Assembly: GCF_003254395.2 (NCBI RefSeq)
Contig: NC_037638.1
Coordinates: 20,182,202 to 20,246,201 of the forward strand
Direction: 5' to 3'
Source: Apis mellifera
Taxonomy: Eukaryota; Arthropoda; Insecta; Hymenoptera; Apidae
DNA: 64,000 nt
This document shows positions 38,622 through 50,239 of this stretch, in pieces. The notes under the pieces are model-generated. The model was not told the DNA's origin. It searched no databases and worked only from the letters and a program-made list of their open reading frames with translations. The stretch's first letter is position 1; each line of letters opens with the position of its first letter. A program made the translations under genes and the position numbers.

Positions 38622-39719
38622 GAGTTGGAGAAACAGAAATTCGCGAGGGAGGCGAGGGAACGAAAATCCTGTGTTCAATTGTAATCAAGAGGAAACGCAG
38701 CCTGGCGTGATTACTCGAGGAACATGCCCTACCTACCTACCCTTTCGGGGATTCTCTCGCGCGATATCAAAATACGCGTTCCGAAAGTGGATATTGCCGG
38801 CGAGGATAGGGTTGAACAGATTGCGCCCGAGAACCGGGTCACGTGCATTAAGAGCGGAATTTCCCTGGATGCGTTTTACGGGGCGGGGGAAATCGGTCGT
38901 ATTTCGGTTTTCTTCCGCGCGAAGAACGGATGATACGAGTCCGACACATCCGCGGACGAAAACCGTGGGGATAACTCTTGGGAGTTGTACGTCGTCGCGC
39001 TCATTCAAGATTCATGATTAAACTTTCGACGTATAGCGCGTCTTCACTTTTTTCGATTAAATCGCGTCCTCGCGATTGGACCCACTTGAACGTTGCAAGA
39101 AGTTCCGACTACGATGGAGCATACGTAATTCTTTTAAAAACGACCGAAATTTCGCGACATTCGTCGTCGCTCGACAGTTTTTTCGACTTGCTAGGAGATG
39201 TGCCTTTCAATTAGGAAGATTACGCGCGAGAGAAAGAATTTCCGATGATTTTTAATATTTTTATGATTATCACATTTGGAATGAAACGTGAAATTAATTT
39301 GTCGGATGTATCACGTTTCGAGATTCACTAATTTCATTCGTGTATTTTCTTTTATAGTACTAATTCTATACGATTCTTTTCAAGTTCGCCAACGATAAAT
39401 CTATCGACGATGTATCAAACAAACGTACGCGTTTTCCCAACAATATTCTGTATATATTCCATCTTTCGTAATTAAGATCTTTAATATACGTAAGAACTCG
39501 ACTTCGTTTCCGATCATCGATATAAATATACGTTAGGAACGAATGTTGGTGATCCGCTTATCCGAACCATCAAAAACTCTATTTATTTGAAAAACTTGAA
39601 AGCGATGGAAAGAACGATCGGTATCACGCGAGCCTGCTACTCGATTATACGAATTGTTTCTGCCTCCGCGCGCAAATTTCCTATAAATGGATTTTTACTG
39701 TACCGTGTATCGATCGGAG

Positions 39720-39751
39720 GTGTCCAAACACTTATGAACGGTAGTGTACAT
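39720..39751 (-). mobile_element. Tc1/mariner-like terminal fragment
   Basis: Read on the minus strand, this segment is TACACTACCGTTCATAAGTG followed by TTTGGACAC. It strongly resembles the outer terminal inverted repeat of Tc1-like elements (CACTACCGTTCAAAAGTTTGG-type ends) and begins with TA. I could not find the matching opposite end within the window, nor any transposase frame nearby, so it is called a solo end or relic. Confidence 0.5.
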
Positions 39752-40881
39752 CATCCGACTGAATAGGGAACGAGCCGATAACGAGGGTGAAACGCGAAAA
39801 TTTCCATTCACGGGGATAAAAAAGAAAAAAAAAAACGCGACGATTACTTTTTATGACTTGTTTAAGTCGATTTATCGTTTATCGGGATCGATCTATAAAA
39901 GGTTAACAGGGAGGGAAGGGGAGAAAATTGCCGCGATAGAAGTCGCGCGCCAGTTTTCAATGATCGTTCTAATAGCTTTCATTATCGAACGTTACCTCGG
40001 CCGTCGAATTCCTTCGAGATTGATGCGTCCAACTATTTCGAAGCCGTGGAATAAAAAAAAAAAAAGGAAAAAAGGAAAAAAACGGAGGAAAAGAGAGAAA
40101 CGAGAAAAGAAAAAAAAAATGTAGCCGCGGCGAAAGGGGGGAAGAGATGGGGAAGAGTTGATTAAATCGTGGAGCGCGACCGTACGAAAATTTTCTGGGA
40201 TATAGGAAAAATTCGACCGACCCGATGACGTTTTTACATCGGAAATGCCAAAGATTAAATCGATTTGAAACTGTGGATTTCGCGTCGCGTACAGAAATCG
40301 CCGAGAATACTCTCTCTCCCTCCTCCCCTTTTCCCCCTTTTTTATTTTTACTCATCCCCATTTATTTCCTTTGGTTCTATCCCCATTTTTCGCGCTGGAA
40401 AAAAAAAATTTTTTTTTTTCCCCCGCCCGCCAAAAAACCAAGCTAAAAACGGACCCGCGTTAATTAGATTTCCACCACGGACGCTCCTCGAAAAGTGCTG
40501 AAACGTTTCCTACGAAATTTTGATACCCAGCCCTCCCTCCTCCAACCCTTCTCTGTAATTTAATACCCGATCCACGTCACTCGTATATTACGCTGGAGCG
40601 CGTACAATTTTACGCGTAATCCGAATTGGAACAGAAAGCGCGCGCGCGTAACTTTTGCTTTTCGCGGATCTTCGCTGCGAAAAACACGTTGAGCTTTTAG
40701 CTGCACGATAACGCGATATAAGTTTTTTTTCGAGAGGTCAACGCGATTCTTCGCGCGATTACTTTTTAACGATACCTGGAAGGGAGGGAATGAATATTTA
40801 TTTCGAACGGCGTTCGTCGACTGCCATTCAAAAAACCGTGATTCGCGGGCACAATGGGGTTGGTCATTGGTGGTAATAAAT

Positions 40882-40882
<1 letters not shown>

Positions 40883-40912
<30 letters not shown>
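40883..40912. repeat. (TC)n microsatellite
   Basis: About fifteen CT units with a single TTT interruption near the end. Confidence 0.9.
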
Positions 40913-43900
40913 GCGCCTCGAGCGCCAGCGAAATCGACGATCCGTCGGATCGAGTGTTTTATTCGATATATTTTTATTCATAAAACACGGAAACATTGTT
41001 TGAATGAAAATTGCAACAGATACCTAGCCGAACGGCGTATTGGTATTGCGCCATGTGCGAAAACAATTTTGTCGCCGAGTGTGAAAATATTTTGCTTCTC
41101 GAGAGTGGGTGGTCGCGGCCGGTCGATTGAAACGGACTAAACGTTTTACGATAAAATCGCTGCGCGGAAAAAAAAAAGGAGAAAAGGAAGGTGGAAGAGA
41201 TGCAAGGAAAAAGGGAAAAAAGGGGGGAGGGGTGTCGACGGATATTATTCGTTGCAATCGTATCGCGCGGAGAGAAAAGATTAATCCACAACAGACGCGT
41301 TGGAAATTCGCGGGGAAAATCATTACCCGTACTTTTCAATGCCCGTGGAAAACATCCCCTTTCCGAGAGCCGTCCAAATAAAATCCGTTCGCGCGAGCGT
41401 ATATGTCCAGTCGTGGAAAAAAAAAAAGGACTAACCTAGTAACTCCGAAAAATAAATAATATCGAGAGTATCGACACGATTCACTATACGATAGTTGAGA
41501 AAGAGCGGAAAATTCAGCATCGTATCGACACGAAAACGCGACAACGCGACCAAATATTAAGACGGATGACTTTTCATAAAACCGAGGGCCGAGAAATCGG
41601 GGAGAATAAAGCGTGGTGAAAAGCAGAGATCGGTCGCGAGTTTTTCCTGGTCGACGTTTCGCTCGAGGAAGTAGAAAGAGAGCATAGAAAGTTTCGTCAC
41701 GACGAAATTCGCGAAAACGCACCCCCTACTTTCCCTGTCTCCGTTCCCGATACCGATCCGCCAATTACGATCTCCTGTCTCCCTCCACTTCTATAGCATC
41801 GATGAAATTTGCTTTACGCACGAGCGATACTCGAAAACGCGAAAAACGGTTCGCGAGTCGGGGATAAAAACAACATAGATTTCCCGTGGCTCCTTGAAAC
41901 CGTAATTTTTCGCTGGAGTGGCGCTCGTTCCGCTCGAGCTCGTGTTTGCCCCGTGAAACCAATGCAAGTAAGAGAGAGGGGGAGTGTGTGTGTGAGAGAG
42001 AGAGAGAAGGCAACAAGAGGAAATTTTATTCCTCGATACACGAACCGCAGGGAAGGGGAGAGCGGGTGGGAAGAGGGCGCGATTCCGATTGCGAGAGGCG
42101 ATTGCACGATCGCGCGGGAACGTTAATTCGCGCAACAATTTAATTACCGATCGGTTGGATTTAAAAGTGGAGGCCAAGCTTCGCCCTTTGAACGTTTCCA
42201 CGCGTTTTCGACGCGTGAATTCATAATGCGGCGGCAGACGTCGATATGCAAAAACGAGGCGAGCGGGTGGCTGGGATTCGTCGTCGTCGATTCCCTTGTT
42301 GATTGCTGTACCGTTTCTATTAAATTTGCGTGTTCCTTCTTGGTGGAATTAAAACCAACGGAATCGGTGAAACGTCGGTAGGAATGGTCTCACCCTTAAA
42401 ACGGAAACACGAGTAAGGATACGAGGGAATTCGAAATTTAAAGCTTTACAATTAATCGCCAAGAGGAGAGCAAATTTCGATGATAAAATCAATTTTCATA
42501 TCGAATATGAACACAGATAAATGATTCGAGAGTTTGAACAAACTCGAGCATCATCATCATTATATTCGATAGATGTACAATGATCTATGACGTAAATTTT
42601 TTGGAATGGAATTTGAATGGAAGAATATCAAGCAAAGAAATTTCTTACTTCCTTCTTTTTAAAACAATATCTTTATAAAATTTGCATCGATATCATCCTT
42701 GAGCTAACGTATTTCCGAATCAATCCTTTTATTCGAATTAAAACGAAGACACGATGTTCGAAATAATAAAAATCGATTCCACATCGAAAGGATTGTTCGC
42801 AAGAATCCTAGGTCGATCGATCATCTTAAAACATTTAAGATCTTTTCTTTTTTTCAACAGCGTGTATAACACGGTCGCGACGAATCAAATTCTCGAAACG
42901 TGACGCGGGTTGACTGGCTCGATTGTCGGCCACGATACACGGACAAAAATGTTGGGCACGATACGAAATATGAGGGAAGAGGATGATCACCGGATGCCAG
43001 TGACCCGACCAAGTGGCCTCGGTACGCGGCCGCCAGTTTTCGTAATTGGAAAAATTTTAGATAACTCGATATCGCCGGCCTCCGATCGTGTTGACATTTA
43101 ATCACGATAAAGCGCGCGCCACGCCGCCCAGTTGGACCGTTTATTGGCGCGGATGCCGCGCTGAATTTAAAATTGCAAATCGTATCGAGACCTCGTCGCG
43201 TCAATAAAACGTATCCTTTTATTAACGGCGAGTTCCCTAAGCGATCGAGAAGATCGCAGGACAGTTTTTCACGCGTGTGAAGAGGAAAGAGAATTTTAGA
43301 GGAAAGAGAAAAAAAAGTTTGGAAAAATTGAAACATCCAGAGAGGATCTAAATCTGTGTATATGTATCGTGTACGAGGCAACGCAAACTGGAGGCGCGGT
43401 ATCTCGTATCGCGTTGCGTTTAATTCGCAACAATGGCGTCGAGTGTCGACGAAGAAGAGATATGTAGGTATGAATGTATGTACGTGCCCGTACGTAGAAA
43501 ATATAGAGGTCCCGCGGATATACAGCATCGATAGTTGCATACGGCAGCCGGGGAAAGGGGGGCGAAAAAATATACTCGACCGATGCAGAGAACGCGATAT
43601 AGCGCATCGAGTCACCAATAACGCGCTTTTGCGATTAAAAACTGTCACGGGGGGTACGGGTACGATATATTGAAACTCGCGGTCCTTTCTTCTTTCGCTC
43701 CCTTTTTCACCTCCCTCCTCCTCCTCCTTTCCCTTTCCCCCCATTTTTCTTTTTTTCCTCCATCCTTTTGCACGATCGTCTCCATTTCATTTTATCGGGG
43801 CAGGGGAGGAGAAGAGGTGGAAGAAATGTATCCTAACTGTTCGTTACTCGGTTCGAGATTCCGTTCCGTCACGAGAGGCCGTTTCAGCGGGTAAAAAATA

Positions 43901-44818
43901 AATTAAACGGAAACTGGTGCGTGTTTTTAAACCTGTGTCTCCTTAAACGAGCCGTGTTTCTTTACAACACCGAGGAAAATATATCCAGAATCGTCGCCTT
44001 GCTTTTCCTTGTTTCCCGATTAAAGGGTAAATTAGATAACCATCCTCTTGTTGCGCGAAAACACAAATTTTCAAAATCGTCCCTCTCCCGGAATAAAACG
44101 AAAATACTGGAACGAGACGTGGGGAAGGAAAAAGCAGACTTTGCTCATTTTTTTTTCTTCTTTCCTCTCCCCCCATGCGCGCTTTAATTTAAAAGCACCT
44201 CCTCCCCGTGAAAGCTGTAACGTCGAAACGTTCCTCGTCAAGTTCCGCCGGCCGACGCATTTGTTATCCCCCTCGAGATGTAACTTTTTTTCTTTCTCTT
44301 CTCCATTTTTTTCTTCCCCCCGCTCTCTCTCTCTCTCCCTTCTCCTCTTCCTCCTCCCTCGATCGACAGGTCGAAGCGAAAACCTTGTCCTTTTAAATTA
44401 TCCTCCACCGATGGATCGATGTAAATGCACTCGAGAGAGCCAACTCTTTCCAACCTTTCCAACTCCTCTCTGTTTATCCCGGAAAATCTGGGAGGAATAT
44501 AGTCGGCAGGAATTTGTCCCACGATCCATCCTCGTCGATTGCCAATCACGGTGGACGCGCGGACTTAATCTTGGATGGGAAGAGGGATACGTACGGTCGT
44601 CGTTCAGAGAACATTTAAGATACCCATTTGTCTCTTTCTCTCTTTTTCTCTCTCTCGAATAAAGTATTCGAATAAAGGATTGTATTGAGCGGGGAAGAGG
44701 AGGGGTTCGTAAACAACAGGTCGTTAATTCTTTCGCGCTCGGAAACATGTGTCACTGAAATAGTTTTTTTCCTTTTTCCTACAAGCTTCTTTTCTATCTT
44801 CTGGTTTTTCTATTTTTT

Positions 44819-44850
44819 TTTTCTTTTCTTTTCTTTTCTTTTCTTCTTTT
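44819..44850. repeat. (TTTTC)n microsatellite
   Basis: Five CTTTT units following a T homopolymer. Confidence 0.9.
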
Positions 44851-46744
44851 TCGAGAGGAAGGGAAAGAGGAAACTTTATCCGGTATAGTTTCCATTCGGA
44901 AGGGAGAAAAAGATGGTCGCGAAAGTTCGCCTCGTGTTTCAAAAGTCGTATCTGTTTTACATTTTCGCAGAGAGATGTCCGGTCGACGAATAAATCGAGG
45001 AAACGCGTCATCCGGATATGTAACTCAAACTGAAACGTTGGAACGTCGTTTTCCACGTGTTTCTTTGCAATTTTGTTTCTTCTTCTGTAAATCGTCCCCG
45101 ATCTCGCGATGAAGATCTTTGCTTGCCGAGAGATCCAATTTTAGAAAGATTCTGTATAAAATTATCAGTTTAACTTGACGTTAAATATACGTTAAATATA
45201 TATATATATATTTCTTTTCTTTTTGACACGATCAGATATGATTAAAATTTTATTCCAATTTTAAAAGTCGCATCAAAAAATTAATTTTCGATCGTTGTAT
45301 CGTTAATCAAAAATTTCTTTTGATGCGGGGAGAAGGATGAATCCTCCTCCTTCAAATTGCACAAAACATTGTTCAAAATCGCTACTTAACTTACACCTCG
45401 TCGAGAAATTTCCCTATATATACATTCCTCGTAATAATTCAAAGCCAAATCAAAAATAGATTTTCCCTCCCTCTTTCGTGATCCTCTTCCAAGTTGCTCT
45501 TTCCCGTGGAATTAGCCTCTGTGTATATACACAAACTCGTAAGAGGGAAATGTTCATCGAGATACTCGTGAAATATTCCAGGATATAAGTATATGGTGGC
45601 GAGATAATGGCCTCGTTACCGCGACAAATACGGATAATTAATTACCTCGGCGTTGACTCCAACATCTTTCGAAAAGGGTGGCAGCTTCGTTATCCGAGGA
45701 CACGTTCGACGATATTTCAACAACGGAATAATTTCTTCTTTTTTCTTTTTGTTTTCCACTTTAAAAAAAAAAATCGGTAAAAAAGAAGATGGTTGAATCC
45801 GATCGAGGAGGATGATCTCGATGTACAAGGGTAATAAGTGCCGTTGGTGGGAATTTGTAATCTCTGAACGCGATCGTTGGTCGGAAACAAATTACGGAAC
45901 GGAATCGTGAATGTCGAAAAGGTCAGCTCTTTAGCCGATCGGACACGAGAGAAGCGGGCGTAATTGCTTCGTAATCCGCGGGCACAATCGAACATCGAAT
46001 CGGGGCGAGAGTCGGTTGGCGTGAAATTGCTCGCATTGCAAGCATTTACGTGGTTCATTCCTGGACAAGGTTCCATCCAGCTTTTTGCCTGTCTCGATCG
46101 GTGCCGCGCTTACCATCGTCGATAAGATTAACCGCGAAACTTTTTCAACCTTCGAAAATCTTTCGAAATTAATAGAACGATTTGCCACCGAGGGGGGCGA
46201 TCGATCGTTCCAGCTTCCCGCGATTTATTCCTCCAGCTGAGCCGCTCGAGACTTGGCGAAGCGAAACTCGAACCTTCGTTCCGTGAAATAAAAAAAAGGA
46301 ACAACGACGTTGCAACGATTTAACCGGTTGACGCGCTAGTTTTGTTTCGCGGCTTGGCCTCAAAAATTTCATTCTTTTTTCCTTTTAATTCTCTTCCTTC
46401 TTTACAGGGAAATTAAAGGAGAAAGTAAAGGGGATGATTCGTTTTCAACAACTCTCGCGGTTTTACGTATTATTTCTAATAATCGGATATTATTATTTGA
46501 GTTTCTTTTTTTATTCTAATCTCCAATGCTTGAATCTTTTCGTGTTTTTGTGTGCATTTCTCGTTATCATCGAATTATAAGTTTTTCTATTCGAGCTACG
46601 ATCAGAAAAAAATAATTACACTGATAAATTGAGACCAAGTTAAAACAATGTGATTTTAATATAATCGATGCTTCTACTTTCCTAATTTTATTCCTTAATT
46701 TTATTTTATAAAATTGCGTGCAACGTGATTGAAAATATACATAC

Positions 46745-47180
46745 GTACATGTATATATGATCGTTATGGACGCGATTTAGCAGCGCATCAATGCGAATCT
46801 GACAACGCAATAACCGACACATTTGCGTCAATGAACGTTAAAGAACGTTGTCGTTTATCGTTACAAACCGAGCCTCGAGCGAAATACGAAACAGCGGAAT
46901 GAAACGGATGGTAACAAGAGAGAAGCGTAACTAACGACAGAGATGACTCTCGTTATGCTTGGCCCACAAACTTGATTAATACGTGCAGTCGAATGATTCT
47001 GGCCAACGACCTATCACGCGCCACCTGACCGGTTTAGCTTTCCATGGAAAACCAGATGAGAGATTAATAATTGGACGATTCTGAAGCCAATCAGCGCGAG
47101 CCAGCGAGACGGAAAACCGTAATGCGGGTGTGCATCGAAAGCGGCTTTTCAAAGGGGACAGGATGAAGGGAGAGAAACAG
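46745..47180. promoter_or_regulatory. High-complexity non-coding block 3 kb upstream of the Ig1 exon
   Basis: The sequence is nearly free of low-complexity repeats and CpG-balanced, bounded on both sides by AT-rich DNA (46400-46740 and 47490-47900). It contains TTGATTAATACG, CACCTG and CCAATCAG motifs and no open frame of note on either strand. This is the profile of a conserved intronic enhancer, but conservation cannot be judged here. Confidence 0.2.
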
Positions 47181-47473
47181 CTCAGCCCTCTCTAACTAAT
47201 AATAGATAGAGGATTTTATCGCGCGATGCTCGCGACAATGTATCGATTTACCCGCTCGTGAACAAGTCTCGTAAATTTTTCGATTCGTGCGCCGCGTACG
47301 ATTCGAAAACACCTCGCTCCTTTAACTTTTCCACCTTCCAGAGATCTTTCCCCACTGAACTTTCTTCCGTGCGGTATTTCTCTCATCCTCGCCACTATTA
47401 TTTACTACTAGTCTGGAAAAAATTTAACGACAAATATAATAAACAGTTTCCGAAAATCTTACAATCTTACTTT

Positions 47474-47512
47474 TCGAGCTAAATTACTTTTCGAATAAAT
47501 AATTTAGCTCGA
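47474..47512. repeat. Perfect inverted repeat, 13-bp arms with 13-base spacer
   Basis: TCGAGCTAAATTA at 47474-47486 and its exact reverse complement at 47500-47512 flank a 13-base AT-rich spacer. The pair can form a hairpin in RNA or a cruciform in DNA. It is too short for a typical insect pre-miRNA and shows no extension of the stem. Confidence 0.8.
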
Positions 47513-50111
47513 TTAAGAAGAAATTCAATTAACGATTAGATTAATTCGATTTCTCGCGAAAAATTTATGATATTTGATGTGTTTGATACAAATAGGTTAA
47601 AAGATACGGGCAATTAAATTTCGTTCGTTACCAATGTTACGTTTATAAATACGTCCAATTACAAAAAACCCGATTACAAAAATCGCCACGGAAAACCTAT
47701 CTACCGATGTAATGTATATTAGAGAGAAATAGGTTAAAAAATATTCACCGTCCAAACGATTGAATTTCGACTGCCCAATTCGTTCTACCCAATTTCATGG
47801 TGGGAATAATAATATTTACCATCTCTCCAAATTTATAATATATAATTAAATTTATAATTACGAAAAAATAAAAAATCCTCTGCAAAAAAAAATATACTAT
47901 AAATTACAAATAAATTTGCAAAAGAGAAAGAGGAGGAGAGAAGGGGGAAAAAAAACACGTGAAAAAAAAATATTAACCCAGCGAAGCACTTATACCGTTC
48001 ATTTCGACATCATTAATTCATTTTACGCGATTCTCATCGGAATATATTTACCATCCCTTCCCCTTCTATCCTTCGCGATAGAAATCCGGCTCGGAGGGAC
48101 GAGTCAAGTGGGGCGTGAAGTGGGAGGAGAAGCCTCGAATTTATCCTTTCGCCCGACCTGTTGCGAAACTCTTTAACTTCTACCCGTAACCGCCATCCCT
48201 GATCGACGATTGCTTCGCTCCTCCGCTTCCACCACCCCTTCCTCCATCCCCATCTTCGCCTATTCCGCCCGCTGATCGGAGATTCCACGGCCATAGTTAC
48301 GACGACGATGAATTTTAGATTTTATTTCACCCTCCCCTCCCTTCCCCCTACCCTCGATCGATCCACCAGCCCGAATATTCCGCTAAAATATTCCCTCGAA
48401 GTATTCTCGATATCCCGCGATATTAATTCATAAGCCGTTCGCGCGGGATAACTAGCCGGAACTCGAGGAAATTCCGCTTTATCTCTGCCACTCGTTGAAA
48501 ATAAGTCGAGCAGTTTCGGGCCCGGGGGAATGCATAATTCCCGGCCCGGAGCTACGTTGTAACTCGGGGCAAGGTCTTTGTCTCGGCCGTGAATCACGAC
48601 CACCGGTTATAAATTATTTTCCAAGTCCGCCGTTCCCCTCTTATCGACCCCTTCTCTTCGTCTGACCAACTTGCGCCCTCGAGTCGGGGACAGTTTCAAT
48701 ATCCAATTCGCGCGGCTGCGAAATCGCGAGCGAGTGTGCACGCGTCGGTGTTATATATATATCGGGTTACGCGTACATACGTCGCTAAGGTAACGTTCAT
48801 TTTCGCGGTCGTAAAATAGCAGCGGTGGAACAGAATCTGTACGATGGCGGTTTGTTAATTTTGCAAAGTTATTTTCGCGTAACGCGCGCGCGCAAAAAGC
48901 GCGCTTTATTAATCATTCCCATCTCGGTGAAAAATTGAATTTTTAACGGCGCAATCCAACGAGAACGATGCGGCGAACGCGAGGCCGCGTAAAACTTTCA
49001 CGTCGCCCGCGTTGAAAACGAAAACGTCAAATGGACGGGAACGGGAGACGGGGTGGACATTAGGCGGGTTCGAAAAAAAAAAAATTTCCCACGCGGGATT
49101 AGCCCGTGGAAAAAGTATGAATAACAAAACGACGAAGCGACGTTTTTCTTCTCTCTCTTCCTTTTTTCCCTTTTCTCGATACTTGGCCCGTCTCGAGATT
49201 CGTCTCGAAAATCGTTTCACCGTGTTGATCGAGATCGAGATCGAGCTCGAACAAATAACACGGATCGAACCAATAATATCCAATTCTATTAATCAAAGAA
49301 AGCTTGGCTGTCGTGTAAATTAAGAACGGAGCCTCGTTTACAACGCAGGGAGGGGGGGGGGACGCGATTATCCCCGTTGATAGAATTTATCGGGGATAGC
49401 TGTGAGAGATGAAAATCGAGGGGTCCGTAGCCGGATCGAGCGGGTTAAACGAATTTATCGAAGTTGCGAATTAAATAACAACTTTAACGAGCACCTGCCT
49501 GCTTTAATACCCGGATAAACCGACGCTTATACGTTTCTCTCTGTTATTTTCCCCATCGGCTCGAAACAAAACTTTTCTCTCCATCCCTCGTCCACCTCCT
49601 CCCCCTCCCTCCCTCCATGATACGAGAATTTCTTTCATAACGCGTTATTCAACTATAGTTAGGGTATTAGTACCGATTCAGATTCTAGTTATTGGTTCTC
49701 TAATCGCGTTCTTCGGTTTACTAACTGTGCTATTTCTTTCTTTTTGTTTTTCTTTTTGTTCAATTTCTTCGCAATTTTAATTCGCTGACCATATACTATA
49801 TATGATTTCTTCGAAAGAAAGATAGTTTATTTTCTTCTTCTTCTCCTTCTTCTCTTTTTCATCCATTAATGATATTATATCAATGCCACTTTTCTCACGA
49901 TGAAAAACATTTCCTACTATAATATCTTTTTCCACGCGAAAGTAAGTTTTAGCGATTCGATCGTTATATTTCTCTCGAAGAAATTTTAATTCGTCAATCA
50001 CTGCACTCTACTTTTTCGTTTTCATTTCTCCTCTTGGAAGAAATTTTGAAAAGAAAATCGCAAAAAGAAGCATTCGCGTCGAAGCGTTAATGACCATTCT
50101 TTTGTTCCCAG

Positions 50112-50239
50112 TGTGCCGTGGTATTCAACAATTCGAGGAGACACCCCAATACACCGAGGTGAATCCCGGACAAGACGCCAAGTTGATATGCCGCGTGCTC
50201 GGCAAGAGGGGGCAGTGTATCTGGCAGAAGGATCAGAAA
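50112..50239 (+). CDS. Internal exon: first half of Ig domain 1 of an IgSF adhesion receptor
   Basis: This exon encodes the N-terminal half of an extracellular immunoglobulin V-type domain. It is preceded by a pyrimidine-rich acceptor ending TTGTTCCCAG and followed by a consensus donor GTAAGT at 50240. Two bases at the start complete a split codon; 42 full codons follow and the exon ends in phase 0 after lysine. The peptide begins CRGIQQFEETPQYTEV, then has NPGQDAKLICRV with the B-strand cysteine and QCIWQKDQK with the C-strand core tryptophan. The 'QQF..TPQ...V..GQDA.L.CRV' layout resembles the first Ig domain of kirre/roughest/nephrin proteins, which mediate homo- and heterophilic contacts between cells. 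The cysteine two residues before the tryptophan is unusual for that family. No methionine start is present, so this is not the first exon. The exact family member is unsure; a Fasciclin-3-like or other insect IgSF protein is possible. Confidence 0.88.

Larger units (their letters stand above)
30651..38700. other. GC/CpG-rich and purine-rich non-coding region, 30651-38700
   Basis: This is the densest purine-tract and CpG-rich part of the window. Long minus-strand open frames (505 codons at 30851-32368; 269 codons at 37567-38376) run through (GAAA)n, (GAAG)n and (GA)n repeats, translate to S/F/R/P-rich low-complexity sequence, and show no domain or splice structure. An ATTTGCAT octamer occurs at 30885-30892, and a TATAAAA at 37875-37881 has no following gene. 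Confidence 0.6.
38701..44900. other. Non-coding flank/intron, 38701-44900
   Basis: AT-rich at 39240-39540 and 42430-42850; CpG- and repeat-rich elsewhere. Holds the Tc1-like fragment at 39720. Purine-rich poly-A/G stretches lie at 40052-40122 and 41168-41236. A 296-codon minus-strand frame (42854-43744) has no recognised domain. Confidence 0.6.
44901..50111 (+). other. Intron immediately upstream of the first recognised Ig exon
   Basis: AT-rich at 45150-45460, 46400-46740 and 47490-47900. Contains the complex block 46745-47180, the 13-bp inverted repeat at 47474-47512, a (GC)5 run with a GCGCGC-AAAAA-GCGCGC hairpin at 48888-48904, and a G10 tract at 49352-49361. It ends in the pyrimidine-rich acceptor of the exon at 50112; a possible branch point is GTTAATGAC about 20 bases before that acceptor. 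Confidence 0.75.

Noticed and set aside
42854..43744. 296-codon minus-strand open frame
   Set aside because: No recognised motif; it includes purine-tract-derived low-complexity at the start and is overlapped by other open frames.
44048..44662. 204-codon plus-strand open frame rich in S, F, L and P
   Set aside because: Produced by a pyrimidine-rich tract; apparent hydrophobic segments are simple-repeat translations.
48888..48904. GC hairpin followed by a short T run resembling a bacterial terminator
   Set aside because: The sequence is eukaryotic intron DNA and the hairpin is part of a simple (CG)n run.
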